From Pseudosulfitobacter sp. DSM 107133 (GTDB lineage Bacteria; Pseudomonadota; Alphaproteobacteria; Rhodobacterales; Rhodobacteraceae): a DNA stretch of 64,000 nt. Position numbers and translations under genes: made by a program. This document shows positions 15,740 through 24,873 of the stretch, piece after piece. Below the pieces are notes generated by a model. It had not been told where the DNA came from, made no database searches, and saw only the letters and a program-made list of their open reading frames with translations. Every line of letters begins with the position of its first letter. Within the stretch, counting starts at the first letter, position 1. The DNA is taken from assembly GCF_022788695.1 (NCBI RefSeq), contig NZ_CP085161.1, positions 41,695 to 105,694 of the forward strand, written 5' to 3'.

Positions 15740-17160
15740 TAAATCACCACATCCCGGTCGACGAGCACGGTGACCGAGGCTCCCTGATCGACATAGATCG
15801 TCGGCGCGATCGACACCTGGTCGGCGATGACCGAGCCGACGGCATCCTGCAGGTCGCTGCCGACATCGCCCAGAACGATGCTGGTGGTTTCATTGTTGGC
15901 GCTCTCGGCTGCCACGGCCGGTGCCGCCCCGATCACGGAAATCAGCGCCGCACCTCCGAAGCGCTCGGCGAACTTGGTGTCGACGAGGCCGGTGAGGCCC
16001 GACCGGCCAAGCTGGTCCCCGCCAACAGCGGCGATTTCCATTGAGGTTCCGTCCGGTGTCAGGACGCGGGTCCAGAGAATGAGGATGCGTTTCTGGTGCA
16101 TCTCGATGCCAGAGCGGTATTGGCCAAAAAGGCGGGAGCCCCGGGGGATCAGGATCCGGTCCCCGGAAAACGCCGGGACCGGTTCGGAGACAACCGCCAC
16201 AACGGAGCCCGGCAGGTCGCTGTTGATGGCGGTCTGGAGCGCGGCCTGGATGACGGACCCTTGGGTCAACGTGCGTTCGGGGTGGGTGAGGCGGGTGGCC
16301 TCCTGCACTTCGAGCGGTCGCGCACTCTGCAGGAACGCCTCATTGCCCGAGAGGACCGGCCCCTCGGTGCCTGCGGCAGCAGGATCGGCCACCGCCGCGC
16401 CACTTTGGCCGCCGCGCGGACCGTCGGCATAGACCACGGCGGGGGATTTGATCTGCGCGGTCAGAAGCTCCTCGGCGACCCGCTCGGCCTCGCGCTGGCG
16501 CTGTTCCTCTTCCTGACGACGGCGTTCTTCGAGTAGGCGCTGATCGGCGATCAGCCCCTCGCGATCGAGCTCAGCCTCGAGCCCCTCGCGCTGCGCCCGT
16601 TCGGCATCGAGCATGGCCTGCAGACCTTCGATGCGGGCCTCGGTCTGGCGCTGCAGGTTGGCAAGCTCTGCCTCCTTCTCCGCTATAAGTGCTTCCAAGG
16701 CCGCCTTCTGCTCATCGAAGGCCTCGCGCAGGTCGGCAACGGCGGACTGGATTTCCGAGTTGCGGGCGGCCTGGCTGGCGGCAAGGGCCTCGCGGAGCTT
16801 GGCGATCTCGGCCAGCACCTCGGCGCTCGGCTCGGGGGCAGGGGCGGCGGGCACATCAAGCGCTTCTTCGACGGCGATCAGCGCGTCATTGACCCGTTGT
16901 TCGGTCTCATCGGGTGGAAACTCCAGCCGCCCACCGGTGCCGGGGCGGCGGTCCTGGAAGGTTTCAACATCGGAGGTCTCGAGTGCGCTGTCGCCCTCCT
17001 GCAGGCCGGTGGCCAGGAAATACGCGACCCCGGCCCCGCCAAGGGCGAGGGCGGCGGCGAGGGCACCGACCCCGAGGCTGTTGCCCCGGCGTTTCGATTT
17101 GCCGCGCTGGCTGAACTGGTCGAGACGGTTCTGAAGGTCGGGAGGGGTTTGATCGGCCAT
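15736..17160 (-). CDS. virB10: VirB10/TrbI channel protein
   Basis: A 474-residue inner-to-outer membrane spanning protein. A short cytoplasmic N-terminus is followed by one membrane helix (about residues 29-52). A long periplasmic segment rich in Glu, Gln and Ala, about 90-250, should be a coiled coil. The C-terminal beta-barrel domain carries the family pattern LIPRGSRLFGQY and the RILILWTRV segment. VirB10 senses ATP use by VirB4, VirB11 and VirD4 and gates the outer membrane pore. The ATG at 17160 follows a GGAGG site; the longer frame to 17235 runs into virB9 and is discounted. The coiled coil is longer than in the Agrobacterium protein. Confidence 0.92.
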   Translation of the reverse strand: MADQTPPDLQNRLDQFSQRGKSKRRGNSLGVGALAAALALGGAGVAYFLATGLQEGDSALETSDVETFQDRRPGTGGRLEFPPDETEQRVNDALIAVEEALDVPAAPAPEPSAEVLAEIAKLREALAASQAARNSEIQSAVADLREAFDEQKAALEALIAEKEAELANLQRQTEARIEGLQAMLDAERAQREGLEAELDREGLIADQRLLEERRRQEEEQRQREAERVAEELLTAQIKSPAVVYADGPRGGQSGAAVADPAAAGTEGPVLSGNEAFLQSARPLEVQEATRLTHPERTLTQGSVIQAALQTAINSDLPGSVVAVVSEPVPAFSGDRILIPRGSRLFGQYRSGIEMHQKRILILWTRVLTPDGTSMEIAAVGGDQLGRSGLTGLVDTKFAERFGGAALISVIGAAPAVAAESANNETTSIVLGDVGSDLQDAVGSVIADQVSIAPTIYVDQGASVTVLVDRDVVIY

Positions 17161-17162
17161 GG

Positions 17163-17885
17163 TCAGTTGCTCACATAGATCGCGCTCTCGTCGCGCCAGG
17201 CGCAGATCGCCTCGTCGCCGATGCGCAGCGTCCAATAGGTGTTCACCCCGAGAACGCGAACGGTGTTGCCTTGCTGGGTCCAGTTGACTGTGCGCTCGCG
17301 GCCTTGGTCATCGGCCTTGAAGAGGGCGGGCTGGCGACCGTTTTCCGGGAAGACGAAATACGTGTAGCGCCCGTCGTCGTAGATATGGCTGGGGCGGAAA
17401 TCCCCTTCGCCGGAGACGCGGTAGTTGTAGTTGCGAGGTGCCTCGAACCCCTTCGGTTGGGTGGCACCCGCCGCACGGCGTTCCTCATCGGGGTAGCGGA
17501 AGCGCACCTCGAAGAACATGCCTGTGCGGTTCGGGATCGAGCCTTCGCGCAGGTGGAAGGAATAGGTGCGGCGGTTGGTGATCACCGTCATGTTGGTCGA
17601 GGTCTGCGCAACATGCGGTTTGATGGTCAGTACATTGCCAAGCTCGGGGATCGGATCGACCTGAAAGCTTTCGGTGTCGCCGACAATCACTGCTTCAAAC
17701 CGCTCGCCCGTCCCGAAATGGATCGTGGTCGAATGCCGAAGATCCGTTTCGATCCGGTAGACCTGGTTCTCGTTATAGACGGCGGTGCGAATGCGGATAT
17801 CGAGCGGGCCGCCTTGCGGCGTGGCCTCGGCGAGTGCGGCAACAGGAAGGGCAAGCGCCAGGAGGAGCGCGGGCAGGGATTTCAT
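17163..17885 (-). CDS. virB9: VirB9/TrbG outer-membrane core protein
   Basis: A 240-residue protein with a Sec signal peptide (KSLPALLLALALPVAALAEA). The two VirB9 domains follow, including HVAQTSTNMTVITNRRTYSF in the N-terminal domain and PSHIYDDGRYTYFVFPENG in the C-terminal, VirB7/VirB10-contacting domain. It forms the ring of the outer-membrane complex together with the VirB7-type lipoprotein and VirB10. It sits between virB8 and virB10 with gaps of 5 and 2 bases. Confidence 0.92.
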   Translation of the reverse strand: MKSLPALLLALALPVAALAEATPQGGPLDIRIRTAVYNENQVYRIETDLRHSTTIHFGTGERFEAVIVGDTESFQVDPIPELGNVLTIKPHVAQTSTNMTVITNRRTYSFHLREGSIPNRTGMFFEVRFRYPDEERRAAGATQPKGFEAPRNYNYRVSGEGDFRPSHIYDDGRYTYFVFPENGRQPALFKADDQGRERTVNWTQQGNTVRVLGVNTYWTLRIGDEAICAWRDESAIYVSN

Positions 17886-17890
17886 GTTGG

Positions 17891-18571
17891 TCAGTTCTCC
17901 AGGGTCTCGGCGTCGACGCGGTAGGAGGTCACCACGAAGCCCAAGGGGTTGGCCCAGACGTCCTGAAGGCGCTGGCGGGTTTCGGGTTGGAAGTCGTAGC
18001 CGACAGTGGCGACATAGGACCGGGTGACGGTGCGGGTGTCGCGGGGACGGCGGAGCGTGCGGGTGAAGCGGACCTGGGCCACGCCGCGCTCGATCTGGTT
18101 CACGGACTTGATCACCACCTCGATCTTGGCATCGCGCCCATAGACGGTGATCGGGTAGTCCTCGTTGGTGGAGGACCAGAGATCGCGCAGCGTGCGGGCG
18201 GCGTCACCATCCGAGCGGTCGAGCACCGAGTTGATGCGTTGCTCGCCATCGGTCAGGTCGTAGGTCTCGCGATCGTCGACATAGGCCACGAGATTGGCCT
18301 GGATGATGGCGTCGCTCTCGGAAAGGGTCAGCGCTTGGACCGCGGCGACCCGGTCCATCTCGCCGGTTTCCTTGTCGACCACGACAACGAAGGTCTCGGT
18401 GGATTTGAGCGGAAAGAGGCTCGCGCCCGCGACCATGCCGGCCACGCCGACTAGCACGCCTGCCGCGGCGACGAACCAGGCGAAGCGCTCGCGCCGCCTG
18501 GGCCCGTAGATGAAATCCGCCTCAAAGGCGTCGCGGTCAGGCGCGGAGGAACTGGTCACAGTCTTCTTCAA
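17891..18571 (-). CDS. virB8: VirB8 inner-membrane assembly protein
   Basis: A 226-residue bitopic protein. A cytoplasmic N-terminus of about 33 residues is followed by one membrane helix (WFVAAAGVLVGVAGMVAGAS) and the periplasmic NTF2-like VirB8 domain, with the segments ETYDLTDGEQRINSVL and a terminal GFVVTSYRVD. VirB8 nucleates channel assembly and contacts VirB4, VirB5, VirB6, VirB9 and VirB10. Gene order virB6-virB8-virB9-virB10-virB11 is canonical. Confidence 0.9.
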   Translation of the reverse strand: MKKTVTSSSAPDRDAFEADFIYGPRRRERFAWFVAAAGVLVGVAGMVAGASLFPLKSTETFVVVVDKETGEMDRVAAVQALTLSESDAIIQANLVAYVDDRETYDLTDGEQRINSVLDRSDGDAARTLRDLWSSTNEDYPITVYGRDAKIEVVIKSVNQIERGVAQVRFTRTLRRPRDTRTVTRSYVATVGYDFQPETRQRLQDVWANPLGFVVTSYRVDAETLEN

Positions 18572-18588
18572 AGTAGTGGTCTTTCAAA

Positions 18589-19602
18589 TCAGGGTTTGCG
18601 GAAGGCCTTGGCGGCGGAGAGGAGCGCGCCAGGGCTTTGCCGGATCATCTCGCCGGTCTTCACCACGCCTGTATTGGCCATCTGGTTCAGCTCGTGCGGA
18701 GACTTGCCGGTGACGAGGCGCGAGGTCGCGCCCGTGCCATACTCCCGCGTGTTCACGAAGCCCTGCCGCGCGAGGCCCGTAAGACCCACGGCATTGGACG
18801 CAATGCCCACGACACCGGTGAGGTTGGAGGCGATGTAGGGCACCGAGGCCATGATCCCGGCGCTGAGGATCAGGATCACGAGGAAGGGTAGGATCAGGCT
18901 GACGGTTTCGACATCGCCCGGATCGGCGGAGGCATCGCCAATCGCTTCGGCGATGGCGACGATGATGCCCGCGGCCCCGGCGGCAGCGACAGGCATGAGC
19001 GCATAGCCGATGGTGGCGCGGGTCCAGGCCTCGAAGAGCGACTGGGTGGGCTTGAAGAGCGAGGTCACGATCATGAAGGGGGCGATGACGATCATCAGCG
19101 CGAAGACGATGCGGGCAAAGGCGATGATCCCGGCGGTGACGGCGGCAAAGACGGCAGAGAGGACGAAGAAGATCGCGCCCAGGACCGCGCCGAAAACCCA
19201 GCCTGCGCGGTCGCCGATCGTGTCGCCATAGGCGGTGATGCGGGCGACCATGTTGTCGAGGCTTGCGTAAACCCCGGCCTCGTCGCCCGACCCGGTGAGG
19301 GCCAAGATGGAGGCGCCGATAGAGTCGGGGACCTGCGTGACGATGCCATAGATCACGCTGAAATTGTCCCAGCTCTGCGCGAATATCCCGACAAGTGCCA
19401 CCTTGATGCCGAAGGCAAAGCCGGTGCCGAAGGGCAGGGGGCGCAGCTGCATCACGGCGTTGATTCCCAGAAGCACGAGCAGCAGTGTCGCGCCCGCCGA
19501 GATGACGTTGCCGACCGAGGCTGCGGAAGAGACAAAGCCGTCCTGCGCCACGGTGTTCACCGCGGCGTCGACCTGCCCGAGGATGTCGCGAATGACCCCC
19601 AT
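18589..19602 (-). CDS. virB6: VirB6/TrbL polytopic inner-membrane protein
   Basis: A 337-residue protein with about six to eight hydrophobic segments (for example AGATLLLVLLGINAVMQL, AGIIAFARIVFALMIVIAPF, LILPFLVILILSAGIMASV). It ends in a polar tail containing ELNQMANTGVVKTGEM. VirB6 forms part of the inner-membrane pore for DNA. The gene is placed directly upstream of virB8 and follows the small exported protein by 0 bases. No frameshift is seen. Confidence 0.88.
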   Translation of the reverse strand: MGVIRDILGQVDAAVNTVAQDGFVSSAASVGNVISAGATLLLVLLGINAVMQLRPLPFGTGFAFGIKVALVGIFAQSWDNFSVIYGIVTQVPDSIGASILALTGSGDEAGVYASLDNMVARITAYGDTIGDRAGWVFGAVLGAIFFVLSAVFAAVTAGIIAFARIVFALMIVIAPFMIVTSLFKPTQSLFEAWTRATIGYALMPVAAAGAAGIIVAIAEAIGDASADPGDVETVSLILPFLVILILSAGIMASVPYIASNLTGVVGIASNAVGLTGLARQGFVNTREYGTGATSRLVTGKSPHELNQMANTGVVKTGEMIRQSPGALLSAAKAFRKP

Positions 19603-20040
19603 TTACTCCGCACATCCTGCGGCAATTTGGGCTTCCAGCTCATCGGCCTTGGCGTAGAGATCCAGCACCTTGAAGGGCAGGTGCGGGGTGTCCGAAGTCT
19701 GGAACCGGGGCAAAGCGTCAAGTGCCTGATCCCAGGTGAACTGGTCCAGCAGGCAGGTGCAGCTTTGCGAGGCGAGCGCCTCTTCGGCGATCAGGATGCG
19801 CAGGATCGCGCGGTAGCCGTTGCGTAAGTAAGCGGTCTCGGCCAGATCGGCGGGTGGTTTCGGGACACGGCAGGCGTCGCCCTCGTCCCGCGCGATGGCC
19901 ATCGAACTGAAGGGCGTATTGCTGGACGGGTCCGTGCTCGGGGTCTGGGCCAGCGCGGCACAGGGCAGGGCACCGAGCACTAGCGCGGCGAAACCAACGA
20001 AGCGAATATCCGGGATAGTGAGGCGCATCGACGTGCTCAT
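19603..20040 (-). CDS. Exported hypothetical protein of the virB operon
   Basis: A 145-residue protein beginning MSTSMRLTIPDIRFVGFAAL, with a signal peptide that ends near ALAQTPST. The mature part has four Cys (GDACRVP, SQSCTCLLD, AAGCAE) that could pair in the periplasm, and is predicted to be mainly helical. Its start overlaps the virB5 stop codon (ATGA) and its stop abuts virB6. I do not recognise the family; the position suggests a periplasmic accessory of the channel or pilus tip, perhaps with an inhibitor-like or chaperone role. A second ATG four codons in is an alternative start. Confidence 0.75.
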   Translation of the reverse strand: MSTSMRLTIPDIRFVGFAALVLGALPCAALAQTPSTDPSSNTPFSSMAIARDEGDACRVPKPPADLAETAYLRNGYRAILRILIAEEALASQSCTCLLDQFTWDQALDALPRFQTSDTPHLPFKVLDLYAKADELEAQIAAGCAE

Positions 20041-20804
20041 GGATCCACCGCCATCGAGCGGAACTTGCGCTCATCCGCGAGGGTCGCGGCATCGACAACG
20101 CCAAGCTGGCCGGCACTGACGCCCTGGGCCGCTTCCAGCCGCCAGATTTGAGTCAGGATGATACCCAGCTCGGCGGTGACGCGGGTGTTGAGATCGACGG
20201 CGGCTTTCAGCCCGTCCTGATCGTCGATCAGCCCGACCATGGTTTCGAGCCGTTCAAGGCTCTGGCCTGCCTCTTCGTGGCTTTCCTGCGCCGCGACGGA
20301 CAGCATGGCGCTGGCTCCGGCGGAGGCGGCTATGCGGTTGTCGGCGGGCTGATCCGATCCCGAGAGCGTGCTCAGGCGCTCCGAGGTGAAGCCGCTGCCC
20401 GACAGCACGCGCTCGACGGAGGCCGAGAGTTCCGCACCGGGATTGAAGCCGCTGAGGAAATCGCCGCTGGCCAAGGACTGCGCGGTGTTGAGAGGAGCCA
20501 CGAGCTTGCCGCGCAGCGCGCGGAATTCCTCGACTGTTGCGAAGAGCTCGCCCAACCCGCTGCCCTCGATCAGCGAGGTCAGTTGCGCCTCAAGGTTTGT
20601 GAGCTGCGACAGCTGGGTTTCCAGTTCCAGCCGCATGGTGGCGAGTTGCTGCATCTGGACATTTAGATCCTCAGCCATGTGTTCGAGCTGGGCGACGAGT
20701 TGGCCAAGCTGCGAGCCATCGAAGGTCGGCACGCCCTGAGCCGTGGCGGGCCCGCTGAGCCCGAGCGCGGTGACCGCGGCGGCGGTCAGGAGAAGGTGTC
20801 TCAT
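20037..20804 (-). CDS. virB5: VirB5/TrbJ-like minor pilin
   Basis: A 255-residue secreted protein with a signal peptide (LLLTAAAVTALGLSGPATAQ). A long helical body follows with a coiled-coil-like stretch (EHMAEDLNVQMQQLATMRLE). This is typical of VirB5/TrbJ proteins, which sit at the pilus tip and in the stalk. The start overlaps the transglycosylase stop codon by 4 bases. Interestingly, its first mature residues (GVPTFDGSQLGQLV) resemble the start of the upstream transglycosylase (GVPTQDNSAIGRAI), which hints at a shared N-terminal module. Confidence 0.82.
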   Translation of the reverse strand: MRHLLLTAAAVTALGLSGPATAQGVPTFDGSQLGQLVAQLEHMAEDLNVQMQQLATMRLELETQLSQLTNLEAQLTSLIEGSGLGELFATVEEFRALRGKLVAPLNTAQSLASGDFLSGFNPGAELSASVERVLSGSGFTSERLSTLSGSDQPADNRIAASAGASAMLSVAAQESHEEAGQSLERLETMVGLIDDQDGLKAAVDLNTRVTAELGIILTQIWRLEAAQGVSAGQLGVVDAATLADERKFRSMAVDP

Positions 20805-21913
20805 TCGGGAACTCCCATCTGCATGAAGTCGCGTTCGGCCAGACGGTCGGCGACGAGGTGCTGCGCATAGGCCGCCTCGCGCTGCTGGTTGGCGGCCATC
20901 AGCCGGACGCGAAGGTTGAGGATGCGGCCGATCTCGGCCTTGGCGTAGGTGTTGAGCTCCCAGGCCGCCTTGGCATTGGGCTGCGCATCGATCTGCAGGA
21001 TGATCGCGCGGAGGCGGTTGATGACCTGTTCGGTGGTGGCGGAGCTGTCCGCGGCGTAATAGACGCCGGCCTCGGAGATGCTGGCATATTCAGCCAGCGC
21101 AAAATCCGAGGGCGAGAGCGTGCCGAGTGCATCGGCACCGCCCACCACGGCGAGGTATTCGTTGTAGAACTTGGAGATGTTGCGCACGTAGCCCTGAGTT
21201 TCGGCAAAGGGCGGCACGCCGCCGTATTCGATGACCCGACCGGGCCCCGCGTTATAGGCTGCGAGCGCATGGGGGATATTGCCGAACCGGTTGAGCTGCG
21301 TGGTGATGTAGCGCGCGCCGCCGCGCAGGTTGTCTTTCACGTCATAGCGGTCGACGCCGAGGTCGGAGGCAGTGCCGGGCATGAGCTGGGTGAGGCCATA
21401 GGCCCCGACCGGGCTTTCGGCGGCAACGTTGAATCGGCTTTCCTGCTTGATCAGGGCCTGGAAGAGGCAGCGCCACTGGGTGGCCGAGAGCCCGGCCCGG
21501 GCCACACCGGGCGCGCCCGCGAATTCGCCCGCCACCTCGACGATCATCATCTCTACCGTCTCGCGGCCCTCGCCGAAGAGGCGGCTGTTCATGGGGCTTG
21601 CATCGGTATTTGGATAGACCGCCGCCACGCCGAAATCCGCATTGCCCTCGAGCGCGGGGATATCGAAGCCGGGCCCGGTGATGGCCGCCGTCATCTCCTC
21701 GAGGACGCGGAGCTGGCCGGCCTGCACGTCCGCCAGCGTGGACTCTGTCCGATCCTTGTCCTGCTGGACGCCGAGGTCTTCAGCCAATGCCGTCACCCGC
21801 GCGATGGCGCGCCCGATCGCGGAATTGTCCTGCGTCGGCACCCCCTGGGCATGGGCGGGCATGGCGCTGAGGCCGAGGCAGAGCCCGGCGGATATGATCG
21901 CGGCACGGCTCAT
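20801..21913 (-). CDS. Lytic transglycosylase of the transfer system (VirB1-like)
   Basis: A 370-residue periplasmic enzyme with a signal peptide. The lysozyme-like SLT domain is in the middle, with the catalytic Glu in LIKQESRFN, then SPVGAYGLTQLMPGTA and the family motif HALAAYNAGPGRV. It cleaves peptidoglycan so that the channel can cross the wall. A further 110 residues of helical C-terminal domain and a 130-residue N-terminal helical region resembling VirB5 make it longer than the classical VirB1. It overlaps its neighbours by 4 bases on both sides. This is the second transglycosylase of the operon. Confidence 0.88.
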   Translation of the reverse strand: MSRAAIISAGLCLGLSAMPAHAQGVPTQDNSAIGRAIARVTALAEDLGVQQDKDRTESTLADVQAGQLRVLEEMTAAITGPGFDIPALEGNADFGVAAVYPNTDASPMNSRLFGEGRETVEMMIVEVAGEFAGAPGVARAGLSATQWRCLFQALIKQESRFNVAAESPVGAYGLTQLMPGTASDLGVDRYDVKDNLRGGARYITTQLNRFGNIPHALAAYNAGPGRVIEYGGVPPFAETQGYVRNISKFYNEYLAVVGGADALGTLSPSDFALAEYASISEAGVYYAADSSATTEQVINRLRAIILQIDAQPNAKAAWELNTYAKAEIGRILNLRVRLMAANQQREAAYAQHLVADRLAERDFMQMGVPE

Positions 21914-22119
21914 TCCGGACGCGGCAGGTGTTCAAAGATGCAGTCAGACTTTGCAGCCTGCTGGACCGGAGCGCCCATGGTCGAGAAGGAGAGGGCGGCG
22001 CGCGTGACTTGCGGCGCGCCATTGCGTCCGAAGCAGGGCGAAGTTTTCTCGGTGTATTTCTCGCAAGCGGCCAGAAGGCTAGCGGCGGCGCAAAGCGCCA
22101 GGATGGGTTTTGAACTCAT
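21910..22119 (-). CDS. Small lipoprotein, probable VirB7 counterpart
   Basis: A 69-residue protein starting MSSKPILALCAAASLLAACEK. The lipobox LLAAC puts the acylated Cys at residue 19. The mature part is about 50 residues with two more Cys. VirB7 proteins are small outer-membrane lipoproteins that stabilise VirB9. This gene is between virB4 and the transglycosylase rather than beside virB9, so the equivalence is by type and not by sequence. The frame is open to 22155, but the ATG at 22119 gives a proper signal sequence and overlaps the virB4 stop codon. Confidence 0.75.
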   Translation of the reverse strand: MSSKPILALCAAASLLAACEKYTEKTSPCFGRNGAPQVTRAALSFSTMGAPVQQAAKSDCIFEHLPRPE

Positions 22120-24494
22120 ATCACATGTCTCCAGAAATCGGGATTGGCGCGCCAATCGGCAGGCACACGCGCCTCACCCGTGGCGCCGCCGCCAAGGATG
22201 GGAAGGAGGTTGCCCAAGGCGGAGAGGTCGGCGTCGACGAAGACGCTGTCACCCGCCGAGCGAACGAGCGCGATGCGCTGGCCAATGGTGGGCTGGACGA
22301 GGAGCGCGGCCTCCTTGGCGTTCACGCGCAGGAAGTCGTAATCCGAGACGGTGGCGCGGTCGTTGGGAAAGAGGATTTGGGTTGGCACCGTCTCGACGAT
22401 GGTCTTGCCGACGCGGCTGTCGCGCAGCTGGCTCGGATATTGCGTCATCATGATCACGACGCAATTCATCTTCCGAAGTGTGACCAGCCAGTTTTCCAGC
22501 CGCGCCCCGAAGTAGGGATCGTCAAGGAGCTTCCAGGCCTCGTCGAGCACGATGATGGTGGGACGGCGATCCTCGACCACGCGTTCGATCTGGCGGAAGA
22601 TGTAGGAAAGCACCGCCATGCGCTCGGTCGTCATGTCGAGAATCTCGGTCATGTCGAACCCGATGATGTCAGCAGCCAATTCAAGGCCGGCCCCGTGCTC
22701 CGGCGCCTCAAAAACCCAGCCATAACGCCCGCCGGGGGCCCATTCGGCGACGCGGGACTGCAACTCGCCATCGTCATCGAGCGACTGGAACAGGGTCTCG
22801 AAGCTGGAAAACTTTTGGAGCGCGCTCCCGGCATGGGCGTTCTGGGTCACGGCGCTCTGGATATGGCGCGACTGCTCGCCGGTCAGCGTGCCACCCTGTG
22901 TGAGAAGTGTCACGAGCCAGTCCGAGAGCCAGGCGCGACCACGCTCGTCGGTCTCGGTCATCAGCGGGTTCAGACCTGTCGGCACGCCTGCGCGGATTTC
23001 GTTGTAGCGGCCGCCGAGGGCGCGCACCGCCATCTCGAGGCCGCGATCCTTGTCGAAGAAGAAGAGCCGGGCGCCGACCCGCTGTGCCTGCGCTGCGAGG
23101 AAAGCGGTGGTCAGCGTCTTGCCGGTGCCGGTGCGCCCCAGAACCAGGGTATGGCCAACGGTCGGTTCCTTGCCCGGGCTACCCGTCTCGTGGAAATTAA
23201 ACCGATAGCCCGAGGTGCCAACCGTCGGCAGGACCGAGATCGTCTGGCCCCAGGGCGACTGGTCAGGACCACGCCCCTCGACGCTTCCGTGAAGGGCGGC
23301 GAAATCCGCGAAATTGATCGAGGAGATCGGCGTCTTGCGCGCCCGGTAGCCGAAGTTGCCGGGGGATTGCGCGAAGTAGGTGGCTTTCAGCGCCATGTTT
23401 TCGCGCACGATCACCGACATGATCTCCTGGCCGACGCGTTTGATCTGGGCGGCGGCGCGTTCGAGCGTGTCGCGGTCTGGCGCATAGACCGCGATGGAGA
23501 GGTGATGATCGCCAAAGGCAATGCGGCCCGCTTCCTGATCGTCGGCGGCTTGGCCGAGCTGTTCACGCAGGGAGACGGCAGCATCGTCGGAGGCATACAT
23601 CTGACGGATGATGCGTTGAATGCGTTCGGCCATGATGTTGTTCGGGATCGGGCTGAAAGAATTCGTCAGCACGATGTCGAGCGGCAGGTCGAGCGCATCG
23701 AGCAGCGTGACATCCGTGAGGGCCGGATAGGTCTTCATGGAAAAGAGCGCGCCGTATTTGACCTGACCGGTCACGGCATCGGTCAGGGTGACGACACCGC
23801 CGTCAAAGGTGGCGCGGCAATTGCTCAGGGTGTGCGAGAGGGGCAGGGCGCTTTGCCCGAAGGCGATGGGGGAGAAGCTGCCTGCGTTCAGCGTGTTGAG
23901 ATAGCCCAGCCATTCACCGCCCGTGCGGGTCAGCCGGACCGGGTTGGCCGAGGAGAGCGCTACCTCGAAGAAGCCCATGACCTCGTTCAGTTCCTGCATC
24001 CGTGTCGCGCGGTCCTTGACCCAGGCCTTGCGGGCCAGTGCTCGCAGGAGCGGGATGCGGGCCGAGATATCGGGCCGCCGGATGACACTGAGATAGAGCT
24101 GGCGCTTTGCCGGGCGCAGGTCTTTGACATGGGCCTGCCATCGGGCGTCGATCGCGGCGGCGAAGCTGTCACCCTCGATGGGGCGCATGCCGAGATCCTG
24201 CGGGACCGAGATCCGGTGAATGTAGAAGCCGAAGGCGTTACCGGTCTGGGCGACGATGGCCGCGACCGCGCGTTTCAGGGCATCGAGCCGGGCGTCCTCA
24301 GTGGTCATCGGGTTCAGACCATCAAGGCGCAGGGTCGCCAAGAGATCGCCCTCGCGCAGCACCATGACATCGTCATCGGCGAGGGCAAAATACGGCAGGT
24401 GTTCGGCGAGATAGCTCTCCCGCGCGAACTCCCCGCTGCCGGCCTGGAGCAGAGCGGTTCCGTGAGTGGAAAGTGTGCCTGCATCAAGCGCCAA
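22116..24494 (-). CDS. virB4: VirB4 type IV secretion ATPase
   Basis: A 792-residue ATPase, the largest and most conserved part of the channel. The C-terminal RecA-like domain has Walker A LGRTGTGKTL and Walker B TIIVLDEAWKLLDD, followed by the motifs MTQYPSQL and the end segment. I chose a TTG start at 24494 because GGAGG lies 8 bases upstream and the start then overlaps the end of virB3 by about 11 bases. The ATG at 24545 has no ribosome-binding site and would overlap virB3 by 62 bases. It energises pilus assembly and works with VirB11. Confidence 0.92.
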   Translation of the reverse strand: MALDAGTLSTHGTALLQAGSGEFARESYLAEHLPYFALADDDVMVLREGDLLATLRLDGLNPMTTEDARLDALKRAVAAIVAQTGNAFGFYIHRISVPQDLGMRPIEGDSFAAAIDARWQAHVKDLRPAKRQLYLSVIRRPDISARIPLLRALARKAWVKDRATRMQELNEVMGFFEVALSSANPVRLTRTGGEWLGYLNTLNAGSFSPIAFGQSALPLSHTLSNCRATFDGGVVTLTDAVTGQVKYGALFSMKTYPALTDVTLLDALDLPLDIVLTNSFSPIPNNIMAERIQRIIRQMYASDDAAVSLREQLGQAADDQEAGRIAFGDHHLSIAVYAPDRDTLERAAAQIKRVGQEIMSVIVRENMALKATYFAQSPGNFGYRARKTPISSINFADFAALHGSVEGRGPDQSPWGQTISVLPTVGTSGYRFNFHETGSPGKEPTVGHTLVLGRTGTGKTLTTAFLAAQAQRVGARLFFFDKDRGLEMAVRALGGRYNEIRAGVPTGLNPLMTETDERGRAWLSDWLVTLLTQGGTLTGEQSRHIQSAVTQNAHAGSALQKFSSFETLFQSLDDDGELQSRVAEWAPGGRYGWVFEAPEHGAGLELAADIIGFDMTEILDMTTERMAVLSYIFRQIERVVEDRRPTIIVLDEAWKLLDDPYFGARLENWLVTLRKMNCVVIMMTQYPSQLRDSRVGKTIVETVPTQILFPNDRATVSDYDFLRVNAKEAALLVQPTIGQRIALVRSAGDSVFVDADLSALGNLLPILGGGATGEARVPADWRANPDFWRHVI

Positions 24495-24762
24495 AGCTGT
24501 CGCCTCCGTGCAGGGCCCGGTTCTTTGTCGGGCGTACCGAGCCATAGGAGACGTGCAGCACCTCGAAAAAATGCGGCTCTCGGTCGGCGACGAACCAGAG
24601 GATCGGGTAGGCGACGAGCCCGATCAGGAAAAAGACCATCGACTTCGTCCAGATGAACGGCAGAACGACCCCAGTCGCCAGAACCACGAGGTATCCGACA
24701 GGGAGACCCAGATACTTGGGCGGACGGGCGAGGCCCAGAAAGAGGGGGGATCGTTCTGCCAT
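24484..24762 (-). CDS. virB3: VirB3 inner-membrane protein
   Basis: A 92-residue protein starting MAERSPLFLGLARPPKYLG, with two adjacent hydrophobic helices (LPVGYLVVLATGVVLPFIW and FFLIGLVAYPILWFV). That is the VirB3/TrbD pattern; it associates with VirB4. The frame is open to 24831, but the ATG at 24762 gives the conserved N-terminus. It ends inside the start region of virB4, which suggests translational coupling. Confidence 0.88.
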   Translation of the reverse strand: MAERSPLFLGLARPPKYLGLPVGYLVVLATGVVLPFIWTKSMVFFLIGLVAYPILWFVADREPHFFEVLHVSYGSVRPTKNRALHGGDSFGA

Positions 24763-24873
24763 TGGGTGATATTCCGGCTTAGAAGAAATTGTGTGTCCGG
24801 AGAGGGACCCGAGGCAGCGTTTGCGAAGCACAACGCGTTCGGGGCGCTCGTAGGACGCTATTTTGCCGGAATG

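Noticed and set aside
20858..22453. Plus-strand frame of 531 codons opposite the transglycosylase and virB4
   Set aside because: Crosses three coupled minus-strand genes and has shadow-type composition.
22110..24656. Long plus-strand frame (848 codons) opposite virB4
   Set aside because: Antisense of a clear VirB4 ATPase; no recognisable motif and no ribosome-binding site.
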